Under the pieces are notes generated by a model that saw nothing but the letters and a program-made list of their open reading frames with translations, was not told the DNA's origin and did not search any database. The translations under genes were made by a program, and so were the position numbers. DNA of 58,727 bases from Nostoc sp. 'Lobaria pulmonaria (5183) cyanobiont' (GTDB taxonomy: Bacteria > Cyanobacteriota > Cyanobacteriia > Cyanobacteriales > Nostocaceae). Of this stretch, positions 13,746-21,210 are shown piece after piece; position 1 is the first letter of the stretch, and the number at the start of each line of letters is the position of its first letter. The stretch is taken from contig NZ_CP026695.1 in NCBI RefSeq assembly GCF_002949795.1, forward strand, positions 1 to 58,727, given 5' to 3'.

Positions 13746-15552
13746 AGTTTCCTCTAAGAAATGGGTTATAGGCGATCGCTTTCAATCCAAGTGGGATAAA
13801 AGCATTATTTGCACCCTAGTAAAAATCAGGGAAGGTGGTAAAAAACCTTACACGCTCGAACATGACAACGGGCGGAAAGTTCATTGTGATGAATCTTCGC
13901 TATTAGATATGAAATTCTTAGAGGAAGAAGGAGCGATCGCATCGTGCTACTTTTACACGTCAGTTTCTTTGCAGGAATTGGAGGCTTTGAACTTGGAATC
14001 AAAGCCGCCGGAGCATCAGAACTCATCAAGACAGAACTCTTCATTGAAAATAACCCCGACGCTCAACGAGTCCTCTGTTACAGATTTCCCAATATCTCCA
14101 TCCACAGCGACATCAAAGACTACTACTCAAAGCCGGGAGAATTCAACCTCTACACAATTGGATTTCCTTGCACAGGAACATCAATCGCAGGAAACGGAAC
14201 CGGACTTGACCACCCAGAATCAAAACTCTGGTTTGAAGCCTTGCGGTGCATCGCAGACGGTCGTCCCAGTTTCATCATCATTGAAAATCCTACAGGACTT
14301 GTCAACAAAGGATTACGAGCAGTTCTTGGGGGACTCAGAATGGTTGGCTATGTCTGGGACGATCCGCAAATCATATCAGCTGCGGAACTCGGATCGCCCC
14401 AAGAAAGGGAAAGATTGTTTATCATTGCCTACACCAACAACGTATGCGAAAGGCTCAACGGGATGCAGACCAGCTGGGGCAACCAGATTGGAGCAGAAAT
14501 TAAGGACATATATAACCAAGGGCGACAAGTTAAACCCAGCAGTACCGGGGTGGATGATGGGGTTCCCCGTTGGTTGGGCGGAATATCCTTTGATGGACAC
14601 TGGCGAGACAATATCAGTGCAGCTCCCATTTATCCCGGAGTACGCCACCACCTCAATAAACGGCGAGATTGTAACGACCTCTACGCCCGATCAGTCTGCC
14701 CCCTCCAAGCAGCGATCGCAATTAAGCGAGTCTGTTACCTCGCCAATCTCGCCGCAACAGCTTAAGCAGTCAGATTTAAAACTAGACCTTTATATATGCG
14801 ATTCTTCCTTAAGCATTGGCAAAGTAACTGAAGTTTGGCAAACCTGCTTTACTGTTGACTGGAAAAGTGAAACTAAGTGCTACTTCTGGGAAAGAGATAA
14901 TCAAATTATTGGTGAGTTAGCGTTGGCGCAGCCCGCCGCAGGCATCGCACCCCAAGAATTAGTAGAAAAATTCTTAGAGGATAATCAACCTCAACTCTGC
15001 ACAAAATGTTTTCAGGTAGTAGCCAAGTCTTACACCTGTGAAAAATGTCCACCTATCGAGTGTACACAGCAATCAGGTGATGTAGCTTGCCCTTCTTACA
15101 AAGTTGGGCGCACGGAAACCGTGACGCACCCACTTTGCGCTAGTTGTGAATCACCATTAATCAAACTTGATGACGGCTGCGGGGTGTGCGGATGGATACC
15201 CGAAAATTTCTTAGAGGAAACAGAGCCGCAACAGGAAGCTGTGCAGAAGCCAAAAGGTAGACAGCGCAAAGGATGCCTGTACAAATACATTGAGAATAAG
15301 AAATTGAAGAGTGGAGCGATCGCTTCTTACCCCCGTGTAATCGGTCACAGACACCCCAATAATCCTACTCATTGGAGATGGGGTTATAACTGGGAGGAAA
15401 AAATAGATGGGGAGTGGAAAGGGCGGAGTATTGGAAGTGTGCCAGTAGGTGCGATCGCACTTATCCAATCAATGCAAAATGAAGGGGTTAGTTTAGAAGA
15501 AATAATCGGCTTTATCAGGAGGGCTAAAAGTAAAAAGCTATTAGCTATGTAA
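13738..15552 (+). CDS. 604-residue plasmid protein whose middle overlaps a C5 methyltransferase gene in another frame
   Basis: Three zones are visible. Residues 1-70 are a small basic domain (WVIGDRFQSKWDKSII...). Residues 70-345 are Ser/Thr/Gln-rich and overlap the methyltransferase in another frame, yet residues 232-287 contain SLPTPTTYAKGSTG and LNPAVPGWMMGFPVGW. The latter resembles the LPTPT...LNPxxxxWMMGFPxGW segment seen in phage-type C5 methyltransferases, so this frame is probably also coding. Residues 345-604 have two zinc-ribbon-like clusters (CTKCF...CEKC; CASC...CGVCGW) and a conserved-looking end (GHRHPNNPTHWRWGYNW). FLEE segments come from 10-bp repeats. The N- and C-terminal zones are the safer calls. 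Confidence 0.55.
   Translation: MSKVSSKKWVIGDRFQSKWDKSIICTLVKIREGGKKPYTLEHDNGRKVHCDESSLLDMKFLEEEGAIASCYFYTSVSLQELEALNLESKPPEHQNSSRQNSSLKITPTLNESSVTDFPISPSTATSKTTTQSRENSTSTQLDFLAQEHQSQETEPDLTTQNQNSGLKPCGASQTVVPVSSSLKILQDLSTKDYEQFLGDSEWLAMSGTIRKSYQLRNSDRPKKGKDCLSLPTPTTYAKGSTGCRPAGATRLEQKLRTYITKGDKLNPAVPGWMMGFPVGWAEYPLMDTGETISVQLPFIPEYATTSINGEIVTTSTPDQSAPSKQRSQLSESVTSPISPQQLKQSDLKLDLYICDSSLSIGKVTEVWQTCFTVDWKSETKCYFWERDNQIIGELALAQPAAGIAPQELVEKFLEDNQPQLCTKCFQVVAKSYTCEKCPPIECTQQSGDVACPSYKVGRTETVTHPLCASCESPLIKLDDGCGVCGWIPENFLEETEPQQEAVQKPKGRQRKGCLYKYIENKKLKSGAIASYPRVIGHRHPNNPTHWRWGYNWEEKIDGEWKGRSIGSVPVGAIALIQSMQNEGVSLEEIIGFIRRAKSKKLLAM
13944..14765 (+). CDS. C5-cytosine DNA methyltransferase, nested in another frame
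   Basis: The product is 273 residues from GTG 13944. Motifs of the Dcm/HhaI class appear in order: motif I SFFAGIGGFELG, motif IV GFPCTGTSIAG with the catalytic Pro-Cys, motif VI IIENPTGL, motif VIII SPQERERLFIIAY, and a final VCPLQAAIAIKRV equivalent to motif X. The enzyme would methylate cytosine at C5; the target is unknown. The target-recognition region is short. No partner restriction enzyme is adjacent, so it is an orphan methylase that may protect the plasmid. It lies wholly inside the 604-codon gene. Confidence 0.8.
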   Translation: MLLLHVSFFAGIGGFELGIKAAGASELIKTELFIENNPDAQRVLCYRFPNISIHSDIKDYYSKPGEFNLYTIGFPCTGTSIAGNGTGLDHPESKLWFEALRCIADGRPSFIIIENPTGLVNKGLRAVLGGLRMVGYVWDDPQIISAAELGSPQERERLFIIAYTNNVCERLNGMQTSWGNQIGAEIKDIYNQGRQVKPSSTGVDDGVPRWLGGISFDGHWRDNISAAPIYPGVRHHLNKRRDCNDLYARSVCPLQAAIAIKRVCYLANLAATA

Positions 15553-15597
15553 GAGGGACGAAACTGTAAACTATCAACTTTAAAATGAGGTAAATTT

Positions 15598-16215
15598 ATG
15601 CAATTAGGATTATTCCTTGACCTTGACGGAACCACGCGAGAATCGACTGAGGGTAAATTTATTCAGACACCCAAGGGACAGCGAATAATGGCGGGTGTAC
15701 ATGAAGCGATCGCCCATCATAAGCGCCAAGGTTACACAATCATTGGAATTACAAATCAAGGTGGCTGTGACACCATTAATCGTGATACTGGGAAGCCTTT
15801 GAAAAGTATTGAGGATGCGATCGCCCAACAGCAATACACCCTTGAATTAATCCCTCAACTGGAAGCAATATATTTTTGTCCAGATATGAGGGGCTTGATA
15901 GTGTATCGAGTCACTAGGAATAGTGCTGTTAAGCTTGCTGACCACACACCAGACGATGATTTCTTAGAGGAAAAATTTAGATACAGAAAGCCTGGGGCTG
16001 GAATGATCTATCAGGCTGTATTTGACTTTGGAATTGATTTAACTGTCTCATGGATGATAAGCGATCGCCCCGAAGACGAACAAGCCGCAGCCGCAACTGG
16101 ACTTAACTTTATGTGGGCTGACGTGTGGCGAATGCGCTTTACACCTGGAATGTATGAAATCAGAACAGCCACGCCGCAGCTCTTAGAGTTTTTAGAAGGG
16201 ATAAATTTAAATTAA
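15598..16215 (+). CDS. HAD-superfamily phosphatase (HisB-N/GmhB/PNKP-like)
   Basis: The product is 205 residues. Motif I FLDLDGTTR holds the nucleophile and acid aspartates, motif II is IIGITNQGG, motif III is the Lys in RYRKPGAGM, and motif IV is MISDRPEDEQAA. This is the HAD subfamily IIIA layout of histidinol-phosphate, heptose-bisphosphate and polynucleotide 3'-phosphatases. On a nuclease-rich plasmid a DNA 3'-end phosphatase is attractive, but sugar phosphates are equally possible. GAGGT lies 9 bp before the ATG. The stop overlaps the next gene's start (TAATG). Confidence 0.8.
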   Translation: MQLGLFLDLDGTTRESTEGKFIQTPKGQRIMAGVHEAIAHHKRQGYTIIGITNQGGCDTINRDTGKPLKSIEDAIAQQQYTLELIPQLEAIYFCPDMRGLIVYRVTRNSAVKLADHTPDDDFLEEKFRYRKPGAGMIYQAVFDFGIDLTVSWMISDRPEDEQAAAATGLNFMWADVWRMRFTPGMYEIRTATPQLLEFLEGINLN

Positions 16216-16574
16216 TGCTATTAACAGAAGCTGAAATACAACAAGTTTTAGAGCAAGTTCAAGCTGCTTTTCCCAACTTGACTGATTGGGAATACAACAA
16301 TGAAAAGAATGAGGAGTATCTCGGCTTCTCTGTTTGGGGACATTTTGTTAATAACCCCGAAGAACTAATGCCACGGCGTTTTTTTATTACACTCGATACT
16401 TATGAAGACAAGTGGCAAGGATGTTTGAGCGTAGGACAACCCAGCTATTTGTGGTCGAGCGCTGATGTAGGCGATGCCCATTTAGTAGATACGGAACCAA
16501 GTGATACTTTAGAAGAGGCAATTTCAGCACTCAAGGCGAAAATAGTAGAACTGTTGGCAGCTTTTTCTGCTTAA
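16215..16574 (+). CDS. Hypothetical protein, 119 residues
   Basis: Not recognised. Its ATG shares one base with the stop of the phosphatase gene (TAATG), so it is translationally coupled. The product is acidic alpha/beta: an N-terminal helix (EAEIQQVLEQVQAAF), strands around FFITLDTYEDKWQGCLSVG, and a C-terminal helix (DTLEEAISALKAKIVELL). It may be a small partner of the phosphatase. Confidence 0.6.
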   Translation: MLLTEAEIQQVLEQVQAAFPNLTDWEYNNEKNEEYLGFSVWGHFVNNPEELMPRRFFITLDTYEDKWQGCLSVGQPSYLWSSADVGDAHLVDTEPSDTLEEAISALKAKIVELLAAFSA

Positions 16575-16610
16575 GATAAGGAGCGATCGCGTGCAGAATG
16601 TATTGAGTAA

Positions 16611-16636
16611 TAGCTATCCTATTAGATAGGGTTTTA
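16611..16636 (+). terminator. Possible terminator hairpin
   Basis: CTATC (16614-16618) pairs with GATAG (16625-16629), followed by GGTTTT, 37 bp after the preceding stop. The stem is short. Confidence 0.35.
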
Positions 16637-16646
16637 GCTTTAGCAG

Positions 16647-16937
16647 GTGTATAACAATCAACTACAGCAATGTGAACTATGCCAAAGAGAGATGGAGAAT
16701 TTAACTATCCATCACTTAGTTCCGCGACAAAATACCAAACGCAAAAAACAAGACCCAGGCCCAACAGCAAATATCTGTTCTGCCTGCCATCGTCAGATTC
16801 ATGCGTTGTTTGATAACAAGTTACTTGCTAGAGAACTCAATACTCTAGAAAAACTCAGTAATGAGCCGCAAATGCAAAAATTCTTGGTGTGGGTAAGAAA
16901 GCAAGACCCCGGTAAGCGGATTGCAGTTCATCGATAA
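16647..16937 (+). CDS. Small HNH endonuclease
   Basis: The product is 96 residues with a GTG start. CELC (first zinc pair), LTIHHLVPR (HH of the motif), and ICSACHRQIHALF (second pair and final His) make a complete, compact HNH nuclease. There is little outside the domain, so target specificity may come from a partner. The start codon is uncertain because no ribosome site stands out. Confidence 0.75.
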   Translation: MYNNQLQQCELCQREMENLTIHHLVPRQNTKRKKQDPGPTANICSACHRQIHALFDNKLLARELNTLEKLSNEPQMQKFLVWVRKQDPGKRIAVHR

Positions 16938-16959
16938 ATAATAAAGTGTTTTGAGAATA

Positions 16960-17898
16960 TTACACAGCAACTTGCTCCCAGTTAGTATTCTCCTCAAGAA
17001 TATCTATTTCCACTTGAGAAAGTAATTTAGGTAGCATTTGTTGTAAGTCACTCAGCACGATTTTGACATCCTCAATCTGAAGTTTATAGTACTCAGTTAA
17101 ACTCCCAATGGGATAATTAAAGTTACGATAACGATGTTTAAAATATAATTCAACATTACCTCGGTGTAACCAAGTTCCTAGTACCTTAATAGCAACAGTT
17201 TGGTAATGTGCGGCTAAATCTAGTTTGATTTCTGCTAATCGGTCTTTAATAGGTCTAGTGGTTACTCCTATCTTGTACAGAATACCTTTATCTGTTTGAA
17301 CCTCTAAAAAATACAATGTACAAGATAAGATACGTTTAAATTGAGCGCGATACAGTTTTAAATCAGTGAGTCTGTATGCCAAGTCTGGGGCATTTTTGTA
17401 CTTGGCATGGTCAAAAGCTAGCTTTAGCTTTAGTAGCTTTTTCAGTAATAATGGCTCTTGCACTTCGTTAAATAATTTCAACTCTAGCGTTCCGATGGGG
17501 ATTTTTCCCAAATTCGTGAATTTATAGGCAGGCGGTCGAATGTAAACATTTTTTCTCAACATTCCTGCTTTGAGTAAACCAGGAGTAACTAAGTAGGAAC
17601 TAATAGGATAACTTTTGACTCCGTACTCCTTCCATAGTAGTTTTAACTGTGCTAAATCCTTGCCAGATAGCTGAATATTGAAATTGTCATAAAGTGGCAG
17701 AGTTGGGAATTCTCGGTTAGCTATGGGGCGGCAGGTTTGGTCATTATGAGCAAAATGATGCTCTTTCACCTTGCCTTTTTTAGCCGTTAGACCACTATTA
17801 CAGTAAGGACACTTAAGTGAAGTCTTACCTCTTGTGATATCTTCAATACATATCAAGATACCTTCTTCATTTACACCATATTTTAGCCACATTGCCAC
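16960..17898 (-). CDS. CoiA-like zinc domain plus GIY-YIG (T5orf172-type) nuclease
   Basis: The product is 312 residues. Residues 28-60, LKCPYCNSGLTAKKGKV followed by EHHFAH, match the zinc-binding start of CoiA competence-linked nucleases. Residues 190-250, LYFLEVQTDKGILYKIGVT with a TRPIKDRLAEIK continuation, fit a GIY-YIG domain of the T5orf172/MUG113 type. The fusion suggests DNA processing during uptake or mobilisation. A neighbouring small HNH gene converges on it. Confidence 0.7.
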   Translation of the reverse strand: MAMWLKYGVNEEGILICIEDITRGKTSLKCPYCNSGLTAKKGKVKEHHFAHNDQTCRPIANREFPTLPLYDNFNIQLSGKDLAQLKLLWKEYGVKSYPISSYLVTPGLLKAGMLRKNVYIRPPAYKFTNLGKIPIGTLELKLFNEVQEPLLLKKLLKLKLAFDHAKYKNAPDLAYRLTDLKLYRAQFKRILSCTLYFLEVQTDKGILYKIGVTTRPIKDRLAEIKLDLAAHYQTVAIKVLGTWLHRGNVELYFKHRYRNFNYPIGSLTEYYKLQIEDVKIVLSDLQQMLPKLLSQVEIDILEENTNWEQVAV

Positions 17899-18253
17899 AC
17901 CATTATTGAATAGTTAAAGTTGCTCCTACAAGTGTGCTTCAACTTTTCAAAAATGTATCTATCTTCTGGATTAGTGTAATGTTGATTTGAAGAATGTAAA
18001 TGCAATGGAGTGAAGCCGCTTCATATTTTAAAGCTGAAGTATCTGTATAAATTAGTACTGAAAAATTTCTTAGAGGAAAACTCAATAACTCAACTTTCCT
18101 CGCTTGAATCTCAAGAATGGGAGAACGCCAACGGCGGGGCGTAGCAAACATAGCATTGCCTCAAAATTGACGTGCAGAGGCGATTTTAGCAGAATTGGTA
18201 GTGCTTGGGGTGCGATGCCTGCGGCGGGCGGAGCCATCGCACCTTATATCTAA
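17899..18253. other. Intergenic region without a supported gene
   Basis: Holds one TTCTTAGAGG repeat (18067-18076) and a GCGATGCCTGCGGCGGGC element near 18211. An open frame on the minus strand looks like chance. Confidence 0.5.
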
Positions 18254-19117
18254 TTAGGGGGCTTTGGGTTTGATGAATTTGAGGGTCATGCGATCGCTCT
18301 CTCCAATGGCAAGGAAGCGTTGCCTATCTTTTTGACCTTGGCTCAAGGTTGGAGGTAGTGTCCAAACTCCGCCCGGATAGTCCTTGGTATCTTTTGGGTT
18401 GGCATTAATCTCTGATTTGCCTACCAATTTGAAGCCAGCCTTCTCTACAGCAGCAATTACCCCATCAAGAGACATATAGCCAGTTTTAATACTCTCTTCT
18501 AAAGAAATATCTGGTTTGCCACGGTGTTCTTCCACTCCCAGAATGCCCCCTGGCTTGAGTGCTTTATAAGCCGCCGCATAAACCTGCTCGTCATAGCCAG
18601 CTTTGACCCAGTTGTGAATATTGCGGAAGGTAACAACTAGGTCTACAGAATTGTCTGGGGCTAGGGTGAGTTCGGTTGGGGGATTGATTTGAGCGACTTT
18701 GACCTTACCAAAAACCTCTGGATTAGCTGCTAGTTTTTCTTGGAAAGCCAAAGCAGGTTTACTTGTGCTGGAAGCAAAGTTAGTAACTATGAGTTGCCCC
18801 TTTGCCGCTAGAAATGGGGCTAATATCTCAGTATACCAGCCGCCCCCTGGCCACAATTCAACCACAGTCATATTTGGACGCAGACCGAAGAATTGCAAAG
18901 TCTGGGCTGGGTGGCGGTACTTGTCTCGGTCACGATTTGCAACGGAGCGATGACTGCTGGTGAGTATGGTTTGGAGCGTGATTGTGCTGTTGAATGTCGC
19001 TTTTTCGCTCTCGTTGGCTAGAACAGTTGGGGGCATTACAGATGCCAATACAAGGATTGCTAGAGTCAGGGCTTTCAGTAAGCCTTGGCGGCGGGTGAGA
19101 TTTTGTGCAAATTTCAT
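18254..19117 (-). CDS. Exported SAM-dependent methyltransferase-like protein
   Basis: The product is 287 residues from ATG 19117. The N-terminus has NLTRRQGLLKAL followed by a hydrophobic stretch ending VLA, which resembles a twin-arginine export signal. Residues 75-230 are a class I methyltransferase fold: VVELWPGGGWYTEIL is motif I, NSVDLVVTFRNIHNW covers the central strands and ALKPGGILGVEEHRG the post-motif. It belongs to the COG4798-like exported group whose substrate is unknown. A folded SAM-binding protein in the periplasm is odd and would explain a Tat signal. Confidence 0.7.
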   Translation of the reverse strand: MKFAQNLTRRQGLLKALTLAILVLASVMPPTVLANESEKATFNSTITLQTILTSSHRSVANRDRDKYRHPAQTLQFFGLRPNMTVVELWPGGGWYTEILAPFLAAKGQLIVTNFASSTSKPALAFQEKLAANPEVFGKVKVAQINPPTELTLAPDNSVDLVVTFRNIHNWVKAGYDEQVYAAAYKALKPGGILGVEEHRGKPDISLEESIKTGYMSLDGVIAAVEKAGFKLVGKSEINANPKDTKDYPGGVWTLPPTLSQGQKDRQRFLAIGESDRMTLKFIKPKAP

Positions 19118-19368
19118 AACTGTTGTTTTTACTTTCCGCTTTAGCATAGGGCAAATAGCGTTCTCATAAATGAGTGCGATAACGTACCCGTCTACTATAG
19201 GTATTACTCTCCCGTTATCCTCTGGTGCGATCGCTACTCGCGTTCGCTCTCATTCAAGCGTAGGCGCAACCCCTTAAAGTAGACATCGCACTCCTAAACC
19301 CGTTAACAGCTTTACTTGATTCAGTTCTAGGGGATAATCAGCTAGTTGGCACGCTCCCCGTAATACCC

Positions 19369-19935
19369 TTGGAACCCAATCAGCTAAACCTATTTCCAGA
19401 AGTGAAGCCCACGCCAGCACGTAGAGCAGAGTCGCTGGTGATGAGTGCTGATGCCCTGCTGAAGTGGAAAGCGCAAATTTTGGACTATCAGCAACGGGTG
19501 AGGGAAACCAAGCCAGTGCAGCAGGCGACATTATTCGACATTGCACCAAAGCACTGCGACCCAGACCGGATTGATCCGTTGCAGTTGTCAGTGCGATCGC
19601 TCTCTTTTTGGAGGATGCCAGCAGACAGCCCCGGCGATGCGTGTCTGTACTTCATCGTTGACTCTGCGGCTGGACTAGTGCTGTATGTGGGTGAGACGTG
19701 CAGAAGTAATAAACGGTGGAAAGGGATTCATGCCTGCAAAGACTATATCGCCAGCTACCAGGATTTGCATTATCGCTATGGAATGAAGACTGCGGTCAAT
19801 GCGGCATTTTGGTGGGATACTCCCACAGACCGACGCGCACGGCAGGAGTTGGAATTGAGTCTGATTTTGAAGTGGCGCAGTCCATTTAACAAAGAAAACT
19901 GGGAGCGCTGGGGGCAACCGTTTGGGAAAGATTAG
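19369..19935 (+). CDS. GIY-YIG nuclease with two clamp-binding-like motifs
   Basis: The product is 188 residues from a TTG start. Residues 4-9 (NQLNLF) and 49-54 (QQATLF) both fit the beta-clamp consensus QxxLF. The GIY-YIG domain (residues 90-180) shows CLYFIVDSAAGLVLYVGET, the SNKRWKGIH helix with a catalytic-type Arg, and RRARQELELSLILKW with a Glu. Ending in RSPFNKENW it resembles a UvrC-like or structure-specific nuclease recruited to replication forks; the clamp link is inferred from motif only. ATG 19441 is an alternative start but would lose the clamp-like motifs. Confidence 0.7.
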   Translation: MEPNQLNLFPEVKPTPARRAESLVMSADALLKWKAQILDYQQRVRETKPVQQATLFDIAPKHCDPDRIDPLQLSVRSLSFWRMPADSPGDACLYFIVDSAAGLVLYVGETCRSNKRWKGIHACKDYIASYQDLHYRYGMKTAVNAAFWWDTPTDRRARQELELSLILKWRSPFNKENWERWGQPFGKD

Positions 19936-20054
19936 AGCGATCGCACTCTTCATCAGCTAATTAAACCCAAGTAAAACAAAGTCAACATCAAAATACTGGT
20001 GTTATGATTGACTTTTTTCAGATTAATTCTCACAAAATATAAGGCAGAAAAATA

Positions 20055-20624
20055 ATGAAAGTGCGACCGCTACCTATTTTAGTGACAAGCGTAGCAATTT
20101 TTGGTGCTATTTTTGGCTGTCTACAATTAGTAACAGCTGCACCTGCACCATTATTTAGACCAGTCCTTAAGGATATTCGCAGCCAACTTCCGAAGGACAT
20201 GGTGATAAGATTACCTGCCTTTGTACCTAATGCTGATATCAAAGGTGTAAATACTTATGCAATAGTTCGCGGATACCAAAGTGAATACGGGGGAGGTTTT
20301 TTTGCAGTTGACTTTGCTTCAGTACCTGATTGTTCAGCTACTTTTTGCAATATGGGAAATATCTTTGTGATGCGAGATAATCCTAAAGATGAAAACAGTG
20401 GACTAAGTGAGGATTATCGCAATGCTAAACCAATTAATTTAAAATCAGGAATTCGGGGTTTTTACTTTTATGCGCGTAGTGGCTCTGCTGGTTACAGACA
20501 TCATGTTTTTTGGAAACAAAACGGCTTATTTTTTGAGGTACAATCTAGGGCTTTATCTAAGCAGCAAGTTATCAATATGGCAATTTCAATGGTTCAGGAA
20601 TCTACTATTAAAAGTGCGAGATAA
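20055..20624 (+). CDS. Secreted hypothetical protein, 189 residues
   Basis: Residues 1-30 are a signal peptide (MKVRPLPILVTSVAIFGAIF ... TAAPAP). The mature part has alternating strands with aromatic residues (YGGGFFAVDF, YFYARSGSAGYRHHVFW) and two cysteines close together (CSATFC) that could form a disulfide. Probably a periplasmic or cell-surface protein. No family recognised. Confidence 0.6.
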   Translation: MKVRPLPILVTSVAIFGAIFGCLQLVTAAPAPLFRPVLKDIRSQLPKDMVIRLPAFVPNADIKGVNTYAIVRGYQSEYGGGFFAVDFASVPDCSATFCNMGNIFVMRDNPKDENSGLSEDYRNAKPINLKSGIRGFYFYARSGSAGYRHHVFWKQNGLFFEVQSRALSKQQVINMAISMVQESTIKSAR

Positions 20625-20690
20625 TTATTAAACTCGCTTGTGTGCTTCGCGCCATTACTCGAAGTTTCCTCTAAGAATTGGGAAGCGTCG

Positions 20691-21113
20691 CTATCCTCTC
20701 AATTCATGTACACGTTGCCATTCCTGTTGTGTAATTTTGTAATTTGTAGCGTTCGGCTGACGAATTACAATCAAGTTTTTCAACACGAGGTCTTCTTTTA
20801 AGTTTTCCCTCACCAGTGGCTTGTCTAACAATTTGCTGGTAAAGCGAATCTTGGCGCAAGGTTTAACACCAACGCGACTGGTATCAATCCAATAGCCAAT
20901 ATCAGGGGGGTTAGTGATAATCTTGGGGGACTCGATAATCTCTGCGATCGCATATATTCCTGCCTTATCCCCAGCTTTCCAAATCAGCACTCCATCACCA
21001 GGGGCCATATCTTTGGCGTAGCGAGTTGCCAGCCACGGCATCTGCTCAAAGTCGCGGATGCCGTCTATAATGCGGTAATACTTGGGGTTGCCTTGAAACA
21101 GCCAGTAACTCAT
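20691..21113 (-). CDS. EVE-domain protein (modified-base reader)
   Basis: The product is 140 residues from ATG 21113. YWLFQGNPKYYRI at the start, MAPGDGVLIWKAGDKAGIYAI in the middle and YWIDTSRVGVK later match the EVE fold of the PUA superfamily. EVE domains bind modified bases such as methylcytosine and are common near restriction systems. The frame could start at 21206, but those extra residues are encoded by repeat and HIP1 sequence, so ATG 21113 is preferred. It lies 97 bp after the helicase gene and may be a separate unit. Confidence 0.75.
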   Translation of the reverse strand: MSYWLFQGNPKYYRIIDGIRDFEQMPWLATRYAKDMAPGDGVLIWKAGDKAGIYAIAEIIESPKIITNPPDIGYWIDTSRVGVKPCAKIRFTSKLLDKPLVRENLKEDLVLKNLIVIRQPNATNYKITQQEWQRVHELRG

Positions 21114-21210
21114 TGTTTGGTAGATTTCCTCTAAGAATTTTTTGGGCTGGGCGATCGCACCTAGATAAATTTCCCTTAAGAATGGGAGGATGATATTGAT
21201 GTTCATGAAA

